Below, one piece after another: positions 34,280 through 43,099 of a stretch of 55,977 bases of DNA. The notes beneath the pieces were generated by a model, which worked only from the letters and a program-made list of their open reading frames with translations, ran no database searches and was not told where the DNA came from. A program made the translations under genes and the position numbers. Origin of the DNA: Ruminococcus sp. XPD3002 (lineage in GTDB: Bacteria; Bacillota; Clostridia; Oscillospirales; Ruminococcaceae); NCBI GenBank assembly GCA_900119535.1, contig FPJT01000015.1, forward strand, positions 1 through 55,977, written 5' to 3'. The first letter of the stretch is position 1. The number at the start of each line of letters is the position of its first letter.

Positions 34280-35593
34280 TTAGAGACTGAAGAGAACGTT
34301 ATTAACGATAGACTCCAGCATTTCCTGACGGCCGCTTGTAAGAGAAGCTGTGACCTCGCCCTTTTCAAGAGCATACTTTTCGAGGTCTGCCATATTGACC
34401 TTGCCGTCGATGATATCCTTACCGATACCTGTTGTCCATGATGAGTAGCGGTCAGCGATGAACTTATCGATCCTGCCGTCCTCAACGAGCTTGAGAGCTG
34501 CTCTGTAACCGAGAGCGAATGCATCCATACCGGCGATATAGCTGTAGAAGATGTCCTCGGGAGTGAATGAGCCTCTGCGAGCCTTGGCATCGAAGTTGAG
34601 ACCGCCGTTTGTGAAGCCGCCAGCCTTGATGACCTCGTACATGCACATTGTTGTATCATAGACGTTTGTTGGGAACTGGTCTGTATCCCATCCGAGGAGC
34701 GGATCGCCCTGGTTAGCATCGATAGAACCGAATACGCCGTTAACTCTTGCTGTAGCGAGTTCGTGCTGGAATGTGTGCTGAGCGAGAGTTGCGTGGTTAG
34801 CTTCGATATTCATCTTGAAATCCTTGTCAAGACCGTACTTTCTCAGGAATCCGAGAACAGTAGCTGTATCGAAATCGTACTGGTGCTTTGTAGGCTCCTT
34901 TGGCTTAGGCTCAATGTAGAAATCGCCTGTGAAGCCGATCGAACGTCCGTACTCAACAGCCATCTTCATGAGACGAGCCATATTGTCGAGCTCGATGCCC
35001 ATATCTGTGTTGAGGAGAGTCTCATAACCCTCACGGCCGCCCCAGAATACATAACCTGTACCGCCGAGCTTTACAGTAGACTCGAGAGCCTTCTTGATCT
35101 GAGCAGCGCTGAATGCGAAAACATCAGCTGAAGGAGAAGTACCTGCACCGTGCATGAAACGAGGGTGATCGAAGCACTTAGCTGTACCCCAGAGGCACTT
35201 CTTGTCGCCCATAGCAGACTTCATATAGTCTGTAACGATATCAAGCTGTGCATTAGTGTCCTTTAAGCTGCCGTACTCAGGAGAGAGGTCACGGTCGTGG
35301 AAGCAGTAGTAATCGATGGAAAGCTTATCCATGATCTCCTTAGCTGCATCGACCTTAGCCTTAGCTCTTGCAGCGGGATCAGCCTGACCCCATGTCTTGT
35401 CAGCAGTTCCGACACCGAACATATCAGTACCGTCGCCGCCCATTGTGTGCCACCAGGAAAGAGCGAACTTCAGCTGCTCGCGCATTGGCTTTCCTGCAAT
35501 GACTTCATCGGGATTATAGTACTTGAATGCAAGAGGGTTTGTGCTGTCCTTGCCTTCATACTTTATTTTTCCGATATTGCTGAAAAATTCCAT
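34280..35593 (-). CDS. xylA: Xylose isomerase
   Basis: 437 aa, the class II length. Catalytic His99 in [12 protein letters not shown]; metal-binding Glu228 in [51 protein letters not shown] (cited as [12 protein letters not shown]) and [10 protein letters not shown] are all standard xylose isomerase motifs. It converts D-xylose to D-xylulose in the cytoplasm. No xylulokinase is in this operon. It follows the GH3 gene by 13 bases and precedes the binding-protein gene, so it is part of one transcript of about 7.7 kb. AGGATG lies before the ATG. Confidence 0.97.
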   Translation of the reverse strand: MEFFSNIGKIKYEGKDSTNPLAFKYYNPDEVIAGKPMREQLKFALSWWHTMGGDGTDMFGVGTADKTWGQADPAARAKAKVDAAKEIMDKLSIDYYCFHDRDLSPEYGSLKDTNAQLDIVTDYMKSAMGDKKCLWGTAKCFDHPRFMHGAGTSPSADVFAFSAAQIKKALESTVKLGGTGYVFWGGREGYETLLNTDMGIELDNMARLMKMAVEYGRSIGFTGDFYIEPKPKEPTKHQYDFDTATVLGFLRKYGLDKDFKMNIEANHATLAQHTFQHELATARVNGVFGSIDANQGDPLLGWDTDQFPTNVYDTTMCMYEVIKAGGFTNGGLNFDAKARRGSFTPEDIFYSYIAGMDAFALGYRAALKLVEDGRIDKFIADRYSSWTTGIGKDIIDGKVNMADLEKYALEKGEVTASLTSGRQEMLESIVNNVLFSL

Positions 35594-35606
35594 TTAACAT
35601 CCTCCG

Positions 35607-37685
35607 TTAGATATTTATTTTGACTGAGAGGCATTTGCTGCCAGACAGTTTTTCACTTAATTCGTCGGGCTGTGAAACACCTGCAAAGAGAGTGAATTCA
35701 TTGCCTTCAACTATTCTGTTTCCGTTTTCGTCGACTGACTGGAAAGCTCTTTCGCAGATGTCGGCTTCAACGGTCACGGACTCACCCTTTTTAAGGGAAA
35801 CTCGCTTGAATCCGCAGAGATTGTGGTTCGGTACAAAGTTTGCACCTGTGCCTTTTATGTAGAACTGTACTACTTCATCGGTATCGTAATTGCCTGTATT
35901 TGTAACAGTAACCTTTGCCTTACCGTCTGCGAAGCTCAGGTCCGAGCATTCAACAGTGGAATAAGTAAGACCGAAACCGAAAGGATAAAGTACATTGCCT
36001 TTACAGTATCTGTAGGTACGTCCCTTCATGCTGTAGTCGCTGAAATCGGGAAGGAGATCGGCGTTCTCGTAGAAGGTAACGGGAAGCTTTCCTGAAGGAG
36101 AGACCTTGCCGAAGAGTATGTTTGCGAGGGCTTTACCGCCCATCTGTCCGGGATACCAAGCCTGGATGAGAGCATCGCAGTCTGCTTCGACGTTGAGAGC
36201 ACTTCCTGCGGCAGTTACTATTATAACAGGGGTGCCTGTTTCCATTACTGCCTTTACAAGCTTGCGCTGTGCTTCGGGAAGTCTCAGGTCGTTCTTGTCG
36301 CCTGAGGAGAACTCGTTTCCTGTATCGCCTTCTTCGCCTTCGATAGTGGCATCAAGTCCGACGCACAATACAACGACATCGGAGTGTTCTGCGATTATCT
36401 TGGCTTCTGCAAGGCGGTCGTCAGCCATTGCGAGTCCCATTGCCCTGTCTTTATAGAGGTGGCTTCCGAGAGAGTAGAGAACTCTTCCGCTGAAAGCATC
36501 CTGTATTCCTTCAAGGAATGTTATATATCTGTCGGCAGTACCGTTATAGTTGCCCTCAAGTGCAGGACGGCTGTCCGCATTGGGACCGATAACGCCGATA
36601 GTTTTCAGTTTTGAAGCGTCAAGAGGGAGGATACCCTTATTTTTAAGGAGTACCATTGAGTTCTCCGAGCACTTTAATGCATGAGCCTTGTGCTCTTCAC
36701 AGGAAACGATGCTGTAATCCAGCTTGTCGAACTCTGTGGACTCGTCGAACATTCCGAGTCTAACTCTTGTACGCATGAGTTTTGTGCATGATCTGCGTAT
36801 CTCTTCCTCTGTGATGAGTCCCTCATTATAAGCTATGAGGAGGTGGAGGTAAGTGTTACCGCAGTTAAGGTCGCATCCTGCCTTCAGTGCCATAGCAGCT
36901 GATTCGGGAGCGGTCTTTGTAACATGATGACTTGTATGGAAATCTCTGATAGCCCAGCAGTCTGAGACGAAGTGGCCGTCGAAACCCCATTCTTCAAGCT
37001 TTTTCATAAGGAAGGAGCTTGCACATGCGGGCTCACCGTTCACACGGTTGTAAGCACCCATGACGCTTTCTACCTTAGCTTCCTTGACAAGTGCCTCGAA
37101 GGCTGGGAGGTAAGTTTCTTCCATATCCTTTGCACCGGCAACAGCGTCGAACTCGTGGCGTGTAGCTTCGGGACCGCTGTGAACTGCGAAGTGCTTTGCA
37201 CATGCAGCAGTTCTGAGGACCTCACCGTCGCCCTGAAGACCTTTTGTATAAGCAACACCGAGACGTGCTGTAAGGAAAGGATCTTCGCCGAATGTTTCCT
37301 GACCTCTTCCCCAGCGCGGATCGCGGAATATATTGATGTTAGGTGACCAGAGAGTCAGACCTTTATATATATCCCTGTCGCCGTGAGCGGAGTACTCGTT
37401 GTACTTTGCTCTTGCTTCTGTGGAAGTTATCTCGCCTGCGCGGAAAACAGCGTCCTCATCGAACATTGCAGCCATACCGATGGACTGCGGGAACATTGTA
37501 GCAGTTCCGGCTCTTGCGACACCGTGAAGACCTTCGCTCCACCAGTTGTACTCGGGAATGCCGAGCTTTTCTACCTTCGGAGCGTCGTATTTGAGCTGAC
37601 TTGCAGCTTCCTCCACCGTAAGGCGCTGTGTGATATCCTCTGCTCTTTCGAGAGGTGAGAGTGATTTATCTTTGTATTTATCCAA
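35607..37685 (-). CDS. Glycoside hydrolase family 3, probable beta-xylosidase/beta-glucosidase
   Basis: 692 aa without signal peptide, so cytoplasmic. The GH3 N-terminal barrel has NWWSEGLHGVARAG, SPNINIFRDPRWGRGQETFGEDP (cited as RDPRWGRGQETFGEDP), CAKHFAVHSGPE and the nucleophile Asp242 in HFVSDCWAI. The second domain has GEEGDTGNEFSSGDKNDL and the C-terminal fibronectin-like domain ends the protein (YPFGFGLTYST, then TNTGNYDTDEVVQFY). The NWWSEGLHG pattern and the position beside xylA and a sugar importer favour beta-xylosidase acting on imported xylo-oligosaccharides. Confidence 0.92.
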   Translation of the reverse strand: MDKYKDKSLSPLERAEDITQRLTVEEAASQLKYDAPKVEKLGIPEYNWWSEGLHGVARAGTATMFPQSIGMAAMFDEDAVFRAGEITSTEARAKYNEYSAHGDRDIYKGLTLWSPNINIFRDPRWGRGQETFGEDPFLTARLGVAYTKGLQGDGEVLRTAACAKHFAVHSGPEATRHEFDAVAGAKDMEETYLPAFEALVKEAKVESVMGAYNRVNGEPACASSFLMKKLEEWGFDGHFVSDCWAIRDFHTSHHVTKTAPESAAMALKAGCDLNCGNTYLHLLIAYNEGLITEEEIRRSCTKLMRTRVRLGMFDESTEFDKLDYSIVSCEEHKAHALKCSENSMVLLKNKGILPLDASKLKTIGVIGPNADSRPALEGNYNGTADRYITFLEGIQDAFSGRVLYSLGSHLYKDRAMGLAMADDRLAEAKIIAEHSDVVVLCVGLDATIEGEEGDTGNEFSSGDKNDLRLPEAQRKLVKAVMETGTPVIIVTAAGSALNVEADCDALIQAWYPGQMGGKALANILFGKVSPSGKLPVTFYENADLLPDFSDYSMKGRTYRYCKGNVLYPFGFGLTYSTVECSDLSFADGKAKVTVTNTGNYDTDEVVQFYIKGTGANFVPNHNLCGFKRVSLKKGESVTVEADICERAFQSVDENGNRIVEGNEFTLFAGVSQPDELSEKLSGSKCLSVKINI

Positions 37686-37698
37686 GCCTGATCCTCCT

Positions 37699-38595
37699 TT
37701 AGCTTTGCATAGCTTTGATATATTGATTTACGATCATATCATGATCATGTTCAGCAGGAGTTATTTCCCAAAGCTCGGAAATCACGGCAGTTTCTCCGTT
37801 GTGATAATTCTTCATTTCACCGAGAAGCTCACATTCGAGAAACAGCTTGTTGGTGTAAGTTTCAAAATTACAACAAAAATCGGGATAATCCGCGTTCTTG
37901 TAGTCTGCGAACGTTTTTTTGAATATCTGATCGCCTACAACGTAAACGACCTGCTTTCCTGTTACATTGAATCCTACTTTAAAAGGAGTGGTTGCATCGG
38001 AATCATGTTTCAGGAGAGCGTATTTATCCGACAGCGTGAAGCGCTTGTCGTTGATATCGGAATAGCTCCAGAGGGACATTGTCCTGTTCGGAAGGAATCC
38101 GTTATCGTCACTGCAAAGCGGGATGATCTCCGTACCTCCTGCTGCGAGTCCAGTTACGGACCAGGGGGCGAACTTTACGGTCTTTCCCGAGCAATTTGTT
38201 ATCCTGTTTTCGATACGGACTGCGTTTGACTCGTCCATAGTGCAGACAAGACTGAACTGCTTGCCGAAGGCTGTCTTTTCGGGGGTAAGTGTGAGGACAC
38301 CGTCCCTGAACTCGACATTAACGGCTGAGTTGTCGGGGAAATAAGTCTCGGGCATTTTTTCGGGAGCACACCATATCCTGTGGCCGCCGTAAGCGTACCA
38401 GACTCCGTAGCCCTTATTGATCTCGTAAAAATTTCTTTCGGTATCTTCAAAGAGAACGTTATCCCCGTCGATGAAGCCGAAGAAGACGATCCTCGGACCT
38501 ACATCTATAGTAGCGATCAGTTTGATAGTACCGTTTTCAATGCAGACACAATTACCAAAATTTTTGTAATTTGTCTGATAGCATTTTATAGCCAT
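37699..38595 (-). CDS. DUF4380 protein, aldose-epimerase-like fold
   Basis: 298 aa from the ATG at 38595 (AAAAGGTG 7 bases upstream; the longer frame from 38625 is rejected). Key stretches: IATIDVGPRIVFFGF, YGGHRIWCAPE, VRIENRITNCSGKTVKFAPW (cited as ENRITNCSGKTVKFAPW) and LAAGGTEIIPL. This pattern is the DUF4380 family, related to galactose mutarotases. As first gene of the xylan operon it may act on the anomeric form of a sugar or bind it. No signal peptide. Confidence 0.75.
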   Translation of the reverse strand: MAIKCYQTNYKNFGNCVCIENGTIKLIATIDVGPRIVFFGFIDGDNVLFEDTERNFYEINKGYGVWYAYGGHRIWCAPEKMPETYFPDNSAVNVEFRDGVLTLTPEKTAFGKQFSLVCTMDESNAVRIENRITNCSGKTVKFAPWSVTGLAAGGTEIIPLCSDDNGFLPNRTMSLWSYSDINDKRFTLSDKYALLKHDSDATTPFKVGFNVTGKQVVYVVGDQIFKKTFADYKNADYPDFCCNFETYTNKLFLECELLGEMKNYHNGETAVISELWEITPAEHDHDMIVNQYIKAMQS

Positions 38596-38625
38596 AACAA
38601 TCACCTTTTCATATGCTCTAAACAT

Positions 38626-38631
38626 ATTATA
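38626..38631 (-). promoter_or_regulatory. -10 element of the xylose/xylan operon
   Basis: TATAAT on the minus strand, 31 bases before the first gene, without a recognisable -35 at 16-18 bases. A weak -35 is what an activator-dependent (AraC) promoter would show. Confidence 0.5.
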
Positions 38632-38715
38632 GTACTTTCTGTCATTTTGTACTAATCAAATATTGCGCCTATCTGGTCAACTATTGCTATCTTTGCACAA
38701 AATAATCAAACACTC

Positions 38716-38745
38716 TTTACAAATATTGTTGTTTTGATGTATAAT
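38716..38745 (+). promoter_or_regulatory. Promoter of the AraC-family regulator
   Basis: TTTACA (38716-38721), 18-base spacer, TATAAT (38740-38745), divergent from the sugar operon. Confidence 0.65.
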
Positions 38746-38818
38746 AGTGACAATGGGATCGAAACAGAACGCCGTTTTCCGTTGTTTTGATAACAATATT
38801 TGGTCAAGGAGGCTAACC

Positions 38819-39682
38819 ATGATTAAAAATCTGTCAGGCATGTACGAGACTGTCGAGTACGAAAACAAGCGTTTTGTCATGCTATATGATAATGATGACT
38901 ACGAGGAATACCCTGTACACTGGCATAATGCGGTTGAGATAATCATACCGCTCCACAACGGCTTCTCCGTAACTTCGGGCGGAGTTGAATACAATTTAAA
39001 TGAAAAGGAGATCATAATAATCCCTCCGGGCGAACTCCATCAGATGCCTGCAAGAGAGGGACGAAGGATCATCTTTCAGTGCGATAATTCGGTACTTAGC
39101 GAGGTCTCTACCCTTGAAGCCATAACCCCTGTTTTTGCCTCTGCTATACATATAACTCCCGAACTCGACAAGGACCTCTATGTTATCGCAAGAAAGGGCA
39201 TCCTCGACATCTATACCGAGTATTATTCCCGCGAACCTATGGCGGATGTGAAGATTTATATCAATCTTATCCGTATGCTTACGGCGGTAAGGGAGTTCCA
39301 GATACGTCAGGTGAACGAAGCCGCAATGAACTCCATAAGCACCGACGACAGCAGGAAATTCAGCTATGTCATGAAGTACATCAACCAGAACTACACAGAG
39401 GAGATCTCCCTCGAAAAACTGGCATCTATCGCAGGCTACAGCAAGTATCATTTCTCCCGTATTTTCAAGGAATACAACAACATGTCCTATATACAGTACA
39501 TCAACAACAAGCGCATTAAGGCGGCGGAAAGACTTCTCGTGGATCCCGAATTATCCATAACGGAAGTTGCCATGCGTTCGGGATTTGCCAGCCTCACGAC
39601 CTTCAACAGAGCCTTCCGGAAGGCTAAAAACTGCACTCCGAGCGAATTCAAGAAGCTGTACAAGCTCTCGGAGAAGATGTAA
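38819..39682 (+). CDS. AraC-family transcriptional regulator
   Basis: 287 aa from the ATG at 38819 (AGGAGG 7 bases upstream). The N-terminal cupin sensor has YPVHWHNAVEIIIPL and EIIIIPPGELHQMPA. The C-terminal double helix-turn-helix reads LEKLASIAGYSKYHFSRIFKEY and SITEVAMRSGFASLTTFNRAFRK (cited as AMRSGFASLTTFNRAF), the AraC signature. It is divergent from the xylan/xylose operon with a 224-bp shared control region, so it probably activates that operon in response to a pentose or xylo-oligosaccharide. Confidence 0.92.
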   Translation: MIKNLSGMYETVEYENKRFVMLYDNDDYEEYPVHWHNAVEIIIPLHNGFSVTSGGVEYNLNEKEIIIIPPGELHQMPAREGRRIIFQCDNSVLSEVSTLEAITPVFASAIHITPELDKDLYVIARKGILDIYTEYYSREPMADVKIYINLIRMLTAVREFQIRQVNEAAMNSISTDDSRKFSYVMKYINQNYTEEISLEKLASIAGYSKYHFSRIFKEYNNMSYIQYINNKRIKAAERLLVDPELSITEVAMRSGFASLTTFNRAFRKAKNCTPSEFKKLYKLSEKM

Positions 39683-39766
39683 AAAACGATCGGTCATTTT
39701 TCTTTTGTAACCGTTTCGCAATAAATGAAAAATTTCTCTGCTGACATTTTTAAAACCAGACTATAT

Positions 39767-39806
39767 AAAAAACAGGGCATAAAACAAATTATGCCCTGTT
39801 TTATTT
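39767..39806. terminator. Bidirectional terminator between regulator and transpeptidase genes
   Basis: AAAACAGGGCAT and ATGCCCTGTTTT, perfect 12-bp stem, loop of 10, T-runs on both strands. Confidence 0.85.
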
Positions 39807-39825
39807 ACCAAAAATTGCGGTGAGA

Positions 39826-41316
39826 TCAGTTCATTACTGCGTTGACTATGCCCTGATACACCTGTGCGGACTCACTTGCGAACTCGAAGCCGTGATCGCC
39901 GCCGTTTCTTATCTGTATGACCACTATGTAGGAACCCTGTCCCGCATAATCGGAGTAGTCGCCGTAGACTGCCGTTCCGTTATCGTTGACGTTCTTCATG
40001 CAGCCTGTTATGTAAAGGAAATCGCCCATCCATGTCTCTGCGGTACCTGTCTTGGCGTAGAAATTGTAGCCTTCGGGTGCGTAGATGCCGATATTTGCAC
40101 CAACGCCGCTCATGCAGTTGAGAAGTCCCTCTCTGCAATTCGTCGGGATAGAGGCTATGACCTCGTTCGGCTTGCTTCCTTCTTCAATGACCGTACCGAA
40201 ATCGTTTGTATCCACAACGTTCTTCAGTACAAAGGGACGTACCATGTCTCCGAACACTGCCTCACGGGTAAGCGCCGCAAGGTACATGGGAGAGGTGAGG
40301 ACGTAGGACTGTCCGAAGGCAGTTCTTCTCAGGTCGTCCTGACAGTAGATCTCAACGTTGTTGTGGAGGTTGCCGAAATCGCAGTCGATATCGGTTCCGA
40401 AGTGGAATATATCGTTAAGGTCGGCGAGAACCGCTTCTGCACCGATCTGGTCGAAAGCCTTTGCGAAGTAGATGTTGCTGGAGTTTATGAATGCCGAATA
40501 AAGGGACCTGTCGGGGATGGGGTAGGAGAAATTCGTATCGTGATCCCAGTTGACGATAGAGGTGCCGTCGTAGTACCATGTGCCGTCGTCGTAGAGCGAA
40601 TAGATGCCGTGCTTATCCGAGATGACTTCGGACATTATCTTGAATACCGAACCCGGTTCGGCGTTCTGGAAAGCCTTGTTGCCGTAGGTTCCCCATGCAA
40701 GGTCCTCGTTGTGCTTCACCTTGTAGTAGTCATCGGGATTGTAGGAAGGGTATGAGACCTCAGCCATGATCGAACCGTCCGAACGCATTACCACTGCCGC
40801 ACCGACTATGTTCATGTCAGCCATGTACTGATAAACGGCGTTCTGCTTATCGGCGTCAAGAGTGAGCTGTATGGACTGTCCCACTTTTTCGTCACCGCTT
40901 ACGGGCGAAGGGTTGGGAGTACGGAGCTTTTTCTCAAAAGTCATGTCAAGTCCTTCCGACATCTCGCTTACGAGGTTAGCCATAGGTATCTTGTAATCGG
41001 GGTTGAGGACACGTATCTCCTCGTTTTCCTCATTTACGTCACCGCTGACCAGTACATCGCCGTCTGCATCGTACAGTATGCCTTTTTTAACGTCGGCAAC
41101 TGTAGTTGTTGAAACTGCGGAGGTAGTTACAGCGGGAGCAGTCGTCTGAGCCGAAGCTTCGGCGTCTTCCGACACTTCACTGACAGCTTCCGAGGTTACA
41201 GCAGAGCTTGTCGGACTGTCGGAGGCTTTTTCCACGATATCTCCGCATGACACGAACGATGCGGACATCGAAACGCAAAGAAAAGCAGCTAATTTTCTTC
41301 TGAGACCAAGTTCCAT
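39826..41316 (-). CDS. Penicillin-binding transpeptidase lipoprotein (class B PBP-like)
   Basis: 496 aa. Lipoprotein signal with lipobox ASFVSC (Cys24), then a Ser/Thr/Ala-rich linker to about 78. The transpeptidase domain has the three active motifs: SxxK as Ser223-Val-Phe-Lys226 (EPGSVFKIM), SxN as Ser279-Ser-Asn281, KTG at 422-424 (YAKTGTAETW). It lacks the usual large N-terminal PBP dimerisation domain and the transmembrane anchor, so it is shorter than FtsI or PBP2. Acts outside the membrane in peptidoglycan cross-linking or as a beta-lactam-responsive enzyme. Stands alone, convergent to the AraC gene. Confidence 0.88.
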   Translation of the reverse strand: MELGLRRKLAAFLCVSMSASFVSCGDIVEKASDSPTSSAVTSEAVSEVSEDAEASAQTTAPAVTTSAVSTTTVADVKKGILYDADGDVLVSGDVNEENEEIRVLNPDYKIPMANLVSEMSEGLDMTFEKKLRTPNPSPVSGDEKVGQSIQLTLDADKQNAVYQYMADMNIVGAAVVMRSDGSIMAEVSYPSYNPDDYYKVKHNEDLAWGTYGNKAFQNAEPGSVFKIMSEVISDKHGIYSLYDDGTWYYDGTSIVNWDHDTNFSYPIPDRSLYSAFINSSNIYFAKAFDQIGAEAVLADLNDIFHFGTDIDCDFGNLHNNVEIYCQDDLRRTAFGQSYVLTSPMYLAALTREAVFGDMVRPFVLKNVVDTNDFGTVIEEGSKPNEVIASIPTNCREGLLNCMSGVGANIGIYAPEGYNFYAKTGTAETWMGDFLYITGCMKNVNDNGTAVYGDYSDYAGQGSYIVVIQIRNGGDHGFEFASESAQVYQGIVNAVMN

Positions 41317-41543
41317 TAATATTCATCCCTTAAATCATATTCAGCAACAGCATTTTTCCGGGCGGAGTCTGACAGAACGTTCATGCACTGCTGCAGAGAC
41401 TTACCCGATATTTTTGTTTCTTTATGTCGGAGCTGTTACATATAATATAATAACATAAAAATAATATCGATTCAATAGTTTTTTCAAAAAAAACGGGTGT
41501 TTATTACATTTTTTTGCTGATAAAAAATGATTCAAAAGAGATA

Positions 41544-41572
41544 TTGACATTTTTTTCACATAATGTTATAAT
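41544..41572 (+). promoter_or_regulatory. Sigma-A promoter of the FNT gene
   Basis: Perfect TTGACA (41544-41549), 17-base spacer, perfect TATAAT (41567-41572), 40 bases before the ATG. The rest of the 296-bp gap (41317-41612) is AT-rich and should also carry the transpeptidase promoter; on the minus strand TTGAAT-17-TATTAT is a candidate near 41450-41478. Confidence 0.85.
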
Positions 41573-41612
41573 ATTAACAGTCTTTTTGACTGTCAGTAAA
41601 GGAGCATTTTAA

Positions 41613-42266
41613 ATGAGATCGGAATCATTCATAAGCATATTGGCAAAAGCAGTACTTTCGGGACTCATGATCGGTGTAGGCGGTATCGTCTATCTCATGG
41701 TGGATAACAAGTATATCGGCGGATTCATGTTCAGCTTCGGACTGTTCACCATAATACAGTGCGGATTTGCGCTCTATACGGGAAAGGTCGGGTATATCCC
41801 CGAAAACAAGCCGAAATACCTCAGAGAAGTGGCTATCACCTTACTCGGCAACGTTATCGGTACAGGGGGAGCGGCGCTTCTTGTGAGACTTACGAGGATA
41901 GGTGCAAAGGTACACGAGAATGCGTCGGCTTGTATGGAAGTCAAAATGGGGGACAGCGTCCTGAGTCAGCTTGTAATGGGCGTGTTCTGCGGACTTCTTA
42001 TGTATCTTGCGGTTGATAACGGAAAAAGGTGCAAGAAATGCAAGAGTGACATGTCATACGTGTTCGGTACGGTAATACCTGTAATGCTGTTTATATTCTG
42101 CGGATTCAATCATTCCGTTGCGGACTGTTTCTATATGTTTGCGGCAGATGCGTCGGTGGAGGGAGCGCTGTACATACTTATTGTTGCAATTGGAAATGCC
42201 TGCGGCGGTATGCTTATACCACTTGTGAAAAAACTGTTTGACGAGAACACTGAAAGAGCTGTATAA
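41613..42266 (+). CDS. Formate/nitrite transporter (FNT) family channel
   Basis: 217 aa with about six hydrophobic segments. Matches the FNT pattern: LAKAVLSGLMIGVGGIVYL in TM1, CGFALYTGKVGYI after TM2, CGFNHSVADCFYMF in the TM5 region (the conserved His of the pore) and GNACGGMLIPL in TM6. It moves formate, nitrite or another small monovalent anion; a fermenting anaerobe would use it for formate. It is somewhat shorter than the usual 260-280 aa. Ribosome site AAAGGAG 9 bases upstream. Confidence 0.85.
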   Translation: MRSESFISILAKAVLSGLMIGVGGIVYLMVDNKYIGGFMFSFGLFTIIQCGFALYTGKVGYIPENKPKYLREVAITLLGNVIGTGGAALLVRLTRIGAKVHENASACMEVKMGDSVLSQLVMGVFCGLLMYLAVDNGKRCKKCKSDMSYVFGTVIPVMLFIFCGFNHSVADCFYMFAADASVEGALYILIVAIGNACGGMLIPLVKKLFDENTERAV

Positions 42267-42277
42267 AAATAATTGAA

Positions 42278-42375
42278 CCATAAAAATGAATGAGGATGCC
42301 CAATGGGCATCCCTACAATTTGGCTGTTATCATTTGCTGGTGTAGGGACGACCATTGGTCGCCCGCTGAATTCAT
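42278..42375. repeat. Short palindrome-cassette repeat (GTAGGG family)
   Basis: Two hairpins of the same design as copies A and B, with different arms: GGATGCCC aat GGGCATCCC TAC and GTAGGGACGACC att GGTCGCCC. Confidence 0.7.
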
Positions 42376-42412
42376 ATTTTAAATCAGTTTTTGACACTTA
42401 AAGGACGGGTAA

Positions 42413-42528
42413 TTTATCCGCCCTTTTGCTTTTAAGGGAACGTCCTCTCTTGCGGAGCGCTTTGTGCATTGTGGGACAGAGTCCCACATTACACCAAGAG
42501 TTAAGGGCGGATGTTGCATCCGCCCCTG
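42413..42528. repeat. Second short hairpin cluster
   Basis: GGACGGGTAATTTATCCGCCC, GTGGGAC aga GTCCCAC and GGGCGGATG ttg CATCCGCCC. The last closes 5 bases before the SASP stop codon and may serve as its terminator. Confidence 0.6.
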
Positions 42529-42532
42529 TTTA

Positions 42533-42736
42533 TTACTGCATCTTGTAGGAATCGATCATCTTCTTGACCATCTGTCCGCCGATCGAACCTGCCTCACGTG
42601 AAGTAAGGTCGCCGTTGTAGCCGTTCTTAAGATTGATGCCGAGCTCACTTGCTGACTCCATCTTGAATCTCTCGAGAGCGTCTCTGCCCTTCTGAGTCAT
42701 TTCTCCGTTGTTGCTTCCGTTGTTATTGCTGCTCAT
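42533..42736 (-). CDS. Small acid-soluble spore protein, alpha/beta type
   Basis: 67 aa. The family core is clear: ERFKMESASELGI, then GYNGDLTSREAGSIGGQMVKKMI (cited as DLTSREAGSIGGQMVKKMI), including the GPR-protease-type site region around the first motif. These proteins coat and protect DNA in dormant spores. GGAGATAAAC precedes the ATG. With spo0A at 23672 it argues for genuine spore formation. Made late in the forespore under sigma-G, normally; I could not identify a convincing sigma-G promoter. Confidence 0.92.
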   Translation of the reverse strand: MSSNNNGSNNGEMTQKGRDALERFKMESASELGINLKNGYNGDLTSREAGSIGGQMVKKMIDSYKMQ

Positions 42737-42845
42737 AATGTTTATCTCCTTTGAAATAGTATTTGATGCCGAAAATGCTCTGCCGTTTTTATCGATTACG
42801 GTGGAGCAATAGTATTATAACACTGAGCATGACAATTATTATTGG

Positions 42846-42961
42846 TAAAAAATGACGAACAGCCGGCATTACACCGGCTGTTCACTGATTCATCCCGAAG
42901 GATACAAACCCAATCAGGTACTTGAAATGAGTGTGCAGTCTCATTGGTACCAACCCTCTCA
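42846..42961 (-). ncRNA. Putative small RNA of about 110 nt
   Basis: On the minus strand a full promoter (42995-42967) is followed by about 75 non-coding bases and an excellent intrinsic terminator: GAACAGCCGG / CCGGCTGTTC (42857-42883) then TTTTTT. The transcript contains nested complementary segments: GGTAC ... GTACC enclosing AATGAG ... CTCATT. A later GGATGAATC hairpin is built around TATCC TTCG GGATG. No ribosome site or frame of note. It does not match tmRNA, 6S, SRP, T-box or common riboswitches that I know. Terminator separates it from the SASP gene, so it looks like a free-standing RNA rather than a leader. Confidence 0.65.
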
Positions 42962-42966
42962 GTAAT

Positions 42967-42995
42967 ATTATAGCATATGTATCCTCTGTAATCAA
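42967..42995 (-). promoter_or_regulatory. Promoter of the putative small RNA
   Basis: TTGATT (42995-42990), 17 bases, TATAAT (42972-42967) on the minus strand. Confidence 0.75.
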
Positions 42996-43099
42996 TAACA
43001 AATGATTACAAAATCATAACATATATCTATTTGATACGGATGCCTGAAAGGAACACACCCGTATACCACAAAATCACAGTGAGTTACGGTGATCTTATG

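Noticed and set aside
39820..40755. 311-aa plus-strand frame opposite the transpeptidase gene
   Set aside because: Shadow; the minus-strand protein has SxxK, SxN and KTG motifs and a lipobox.
42846..42961. T-box or SASP leader riboswitch
   Set aside because: The GGTACC segment is not followed by a T-box antiterminator, and the terminator lies more than 100 bases upstream of the SASP gene with separate sequence between.
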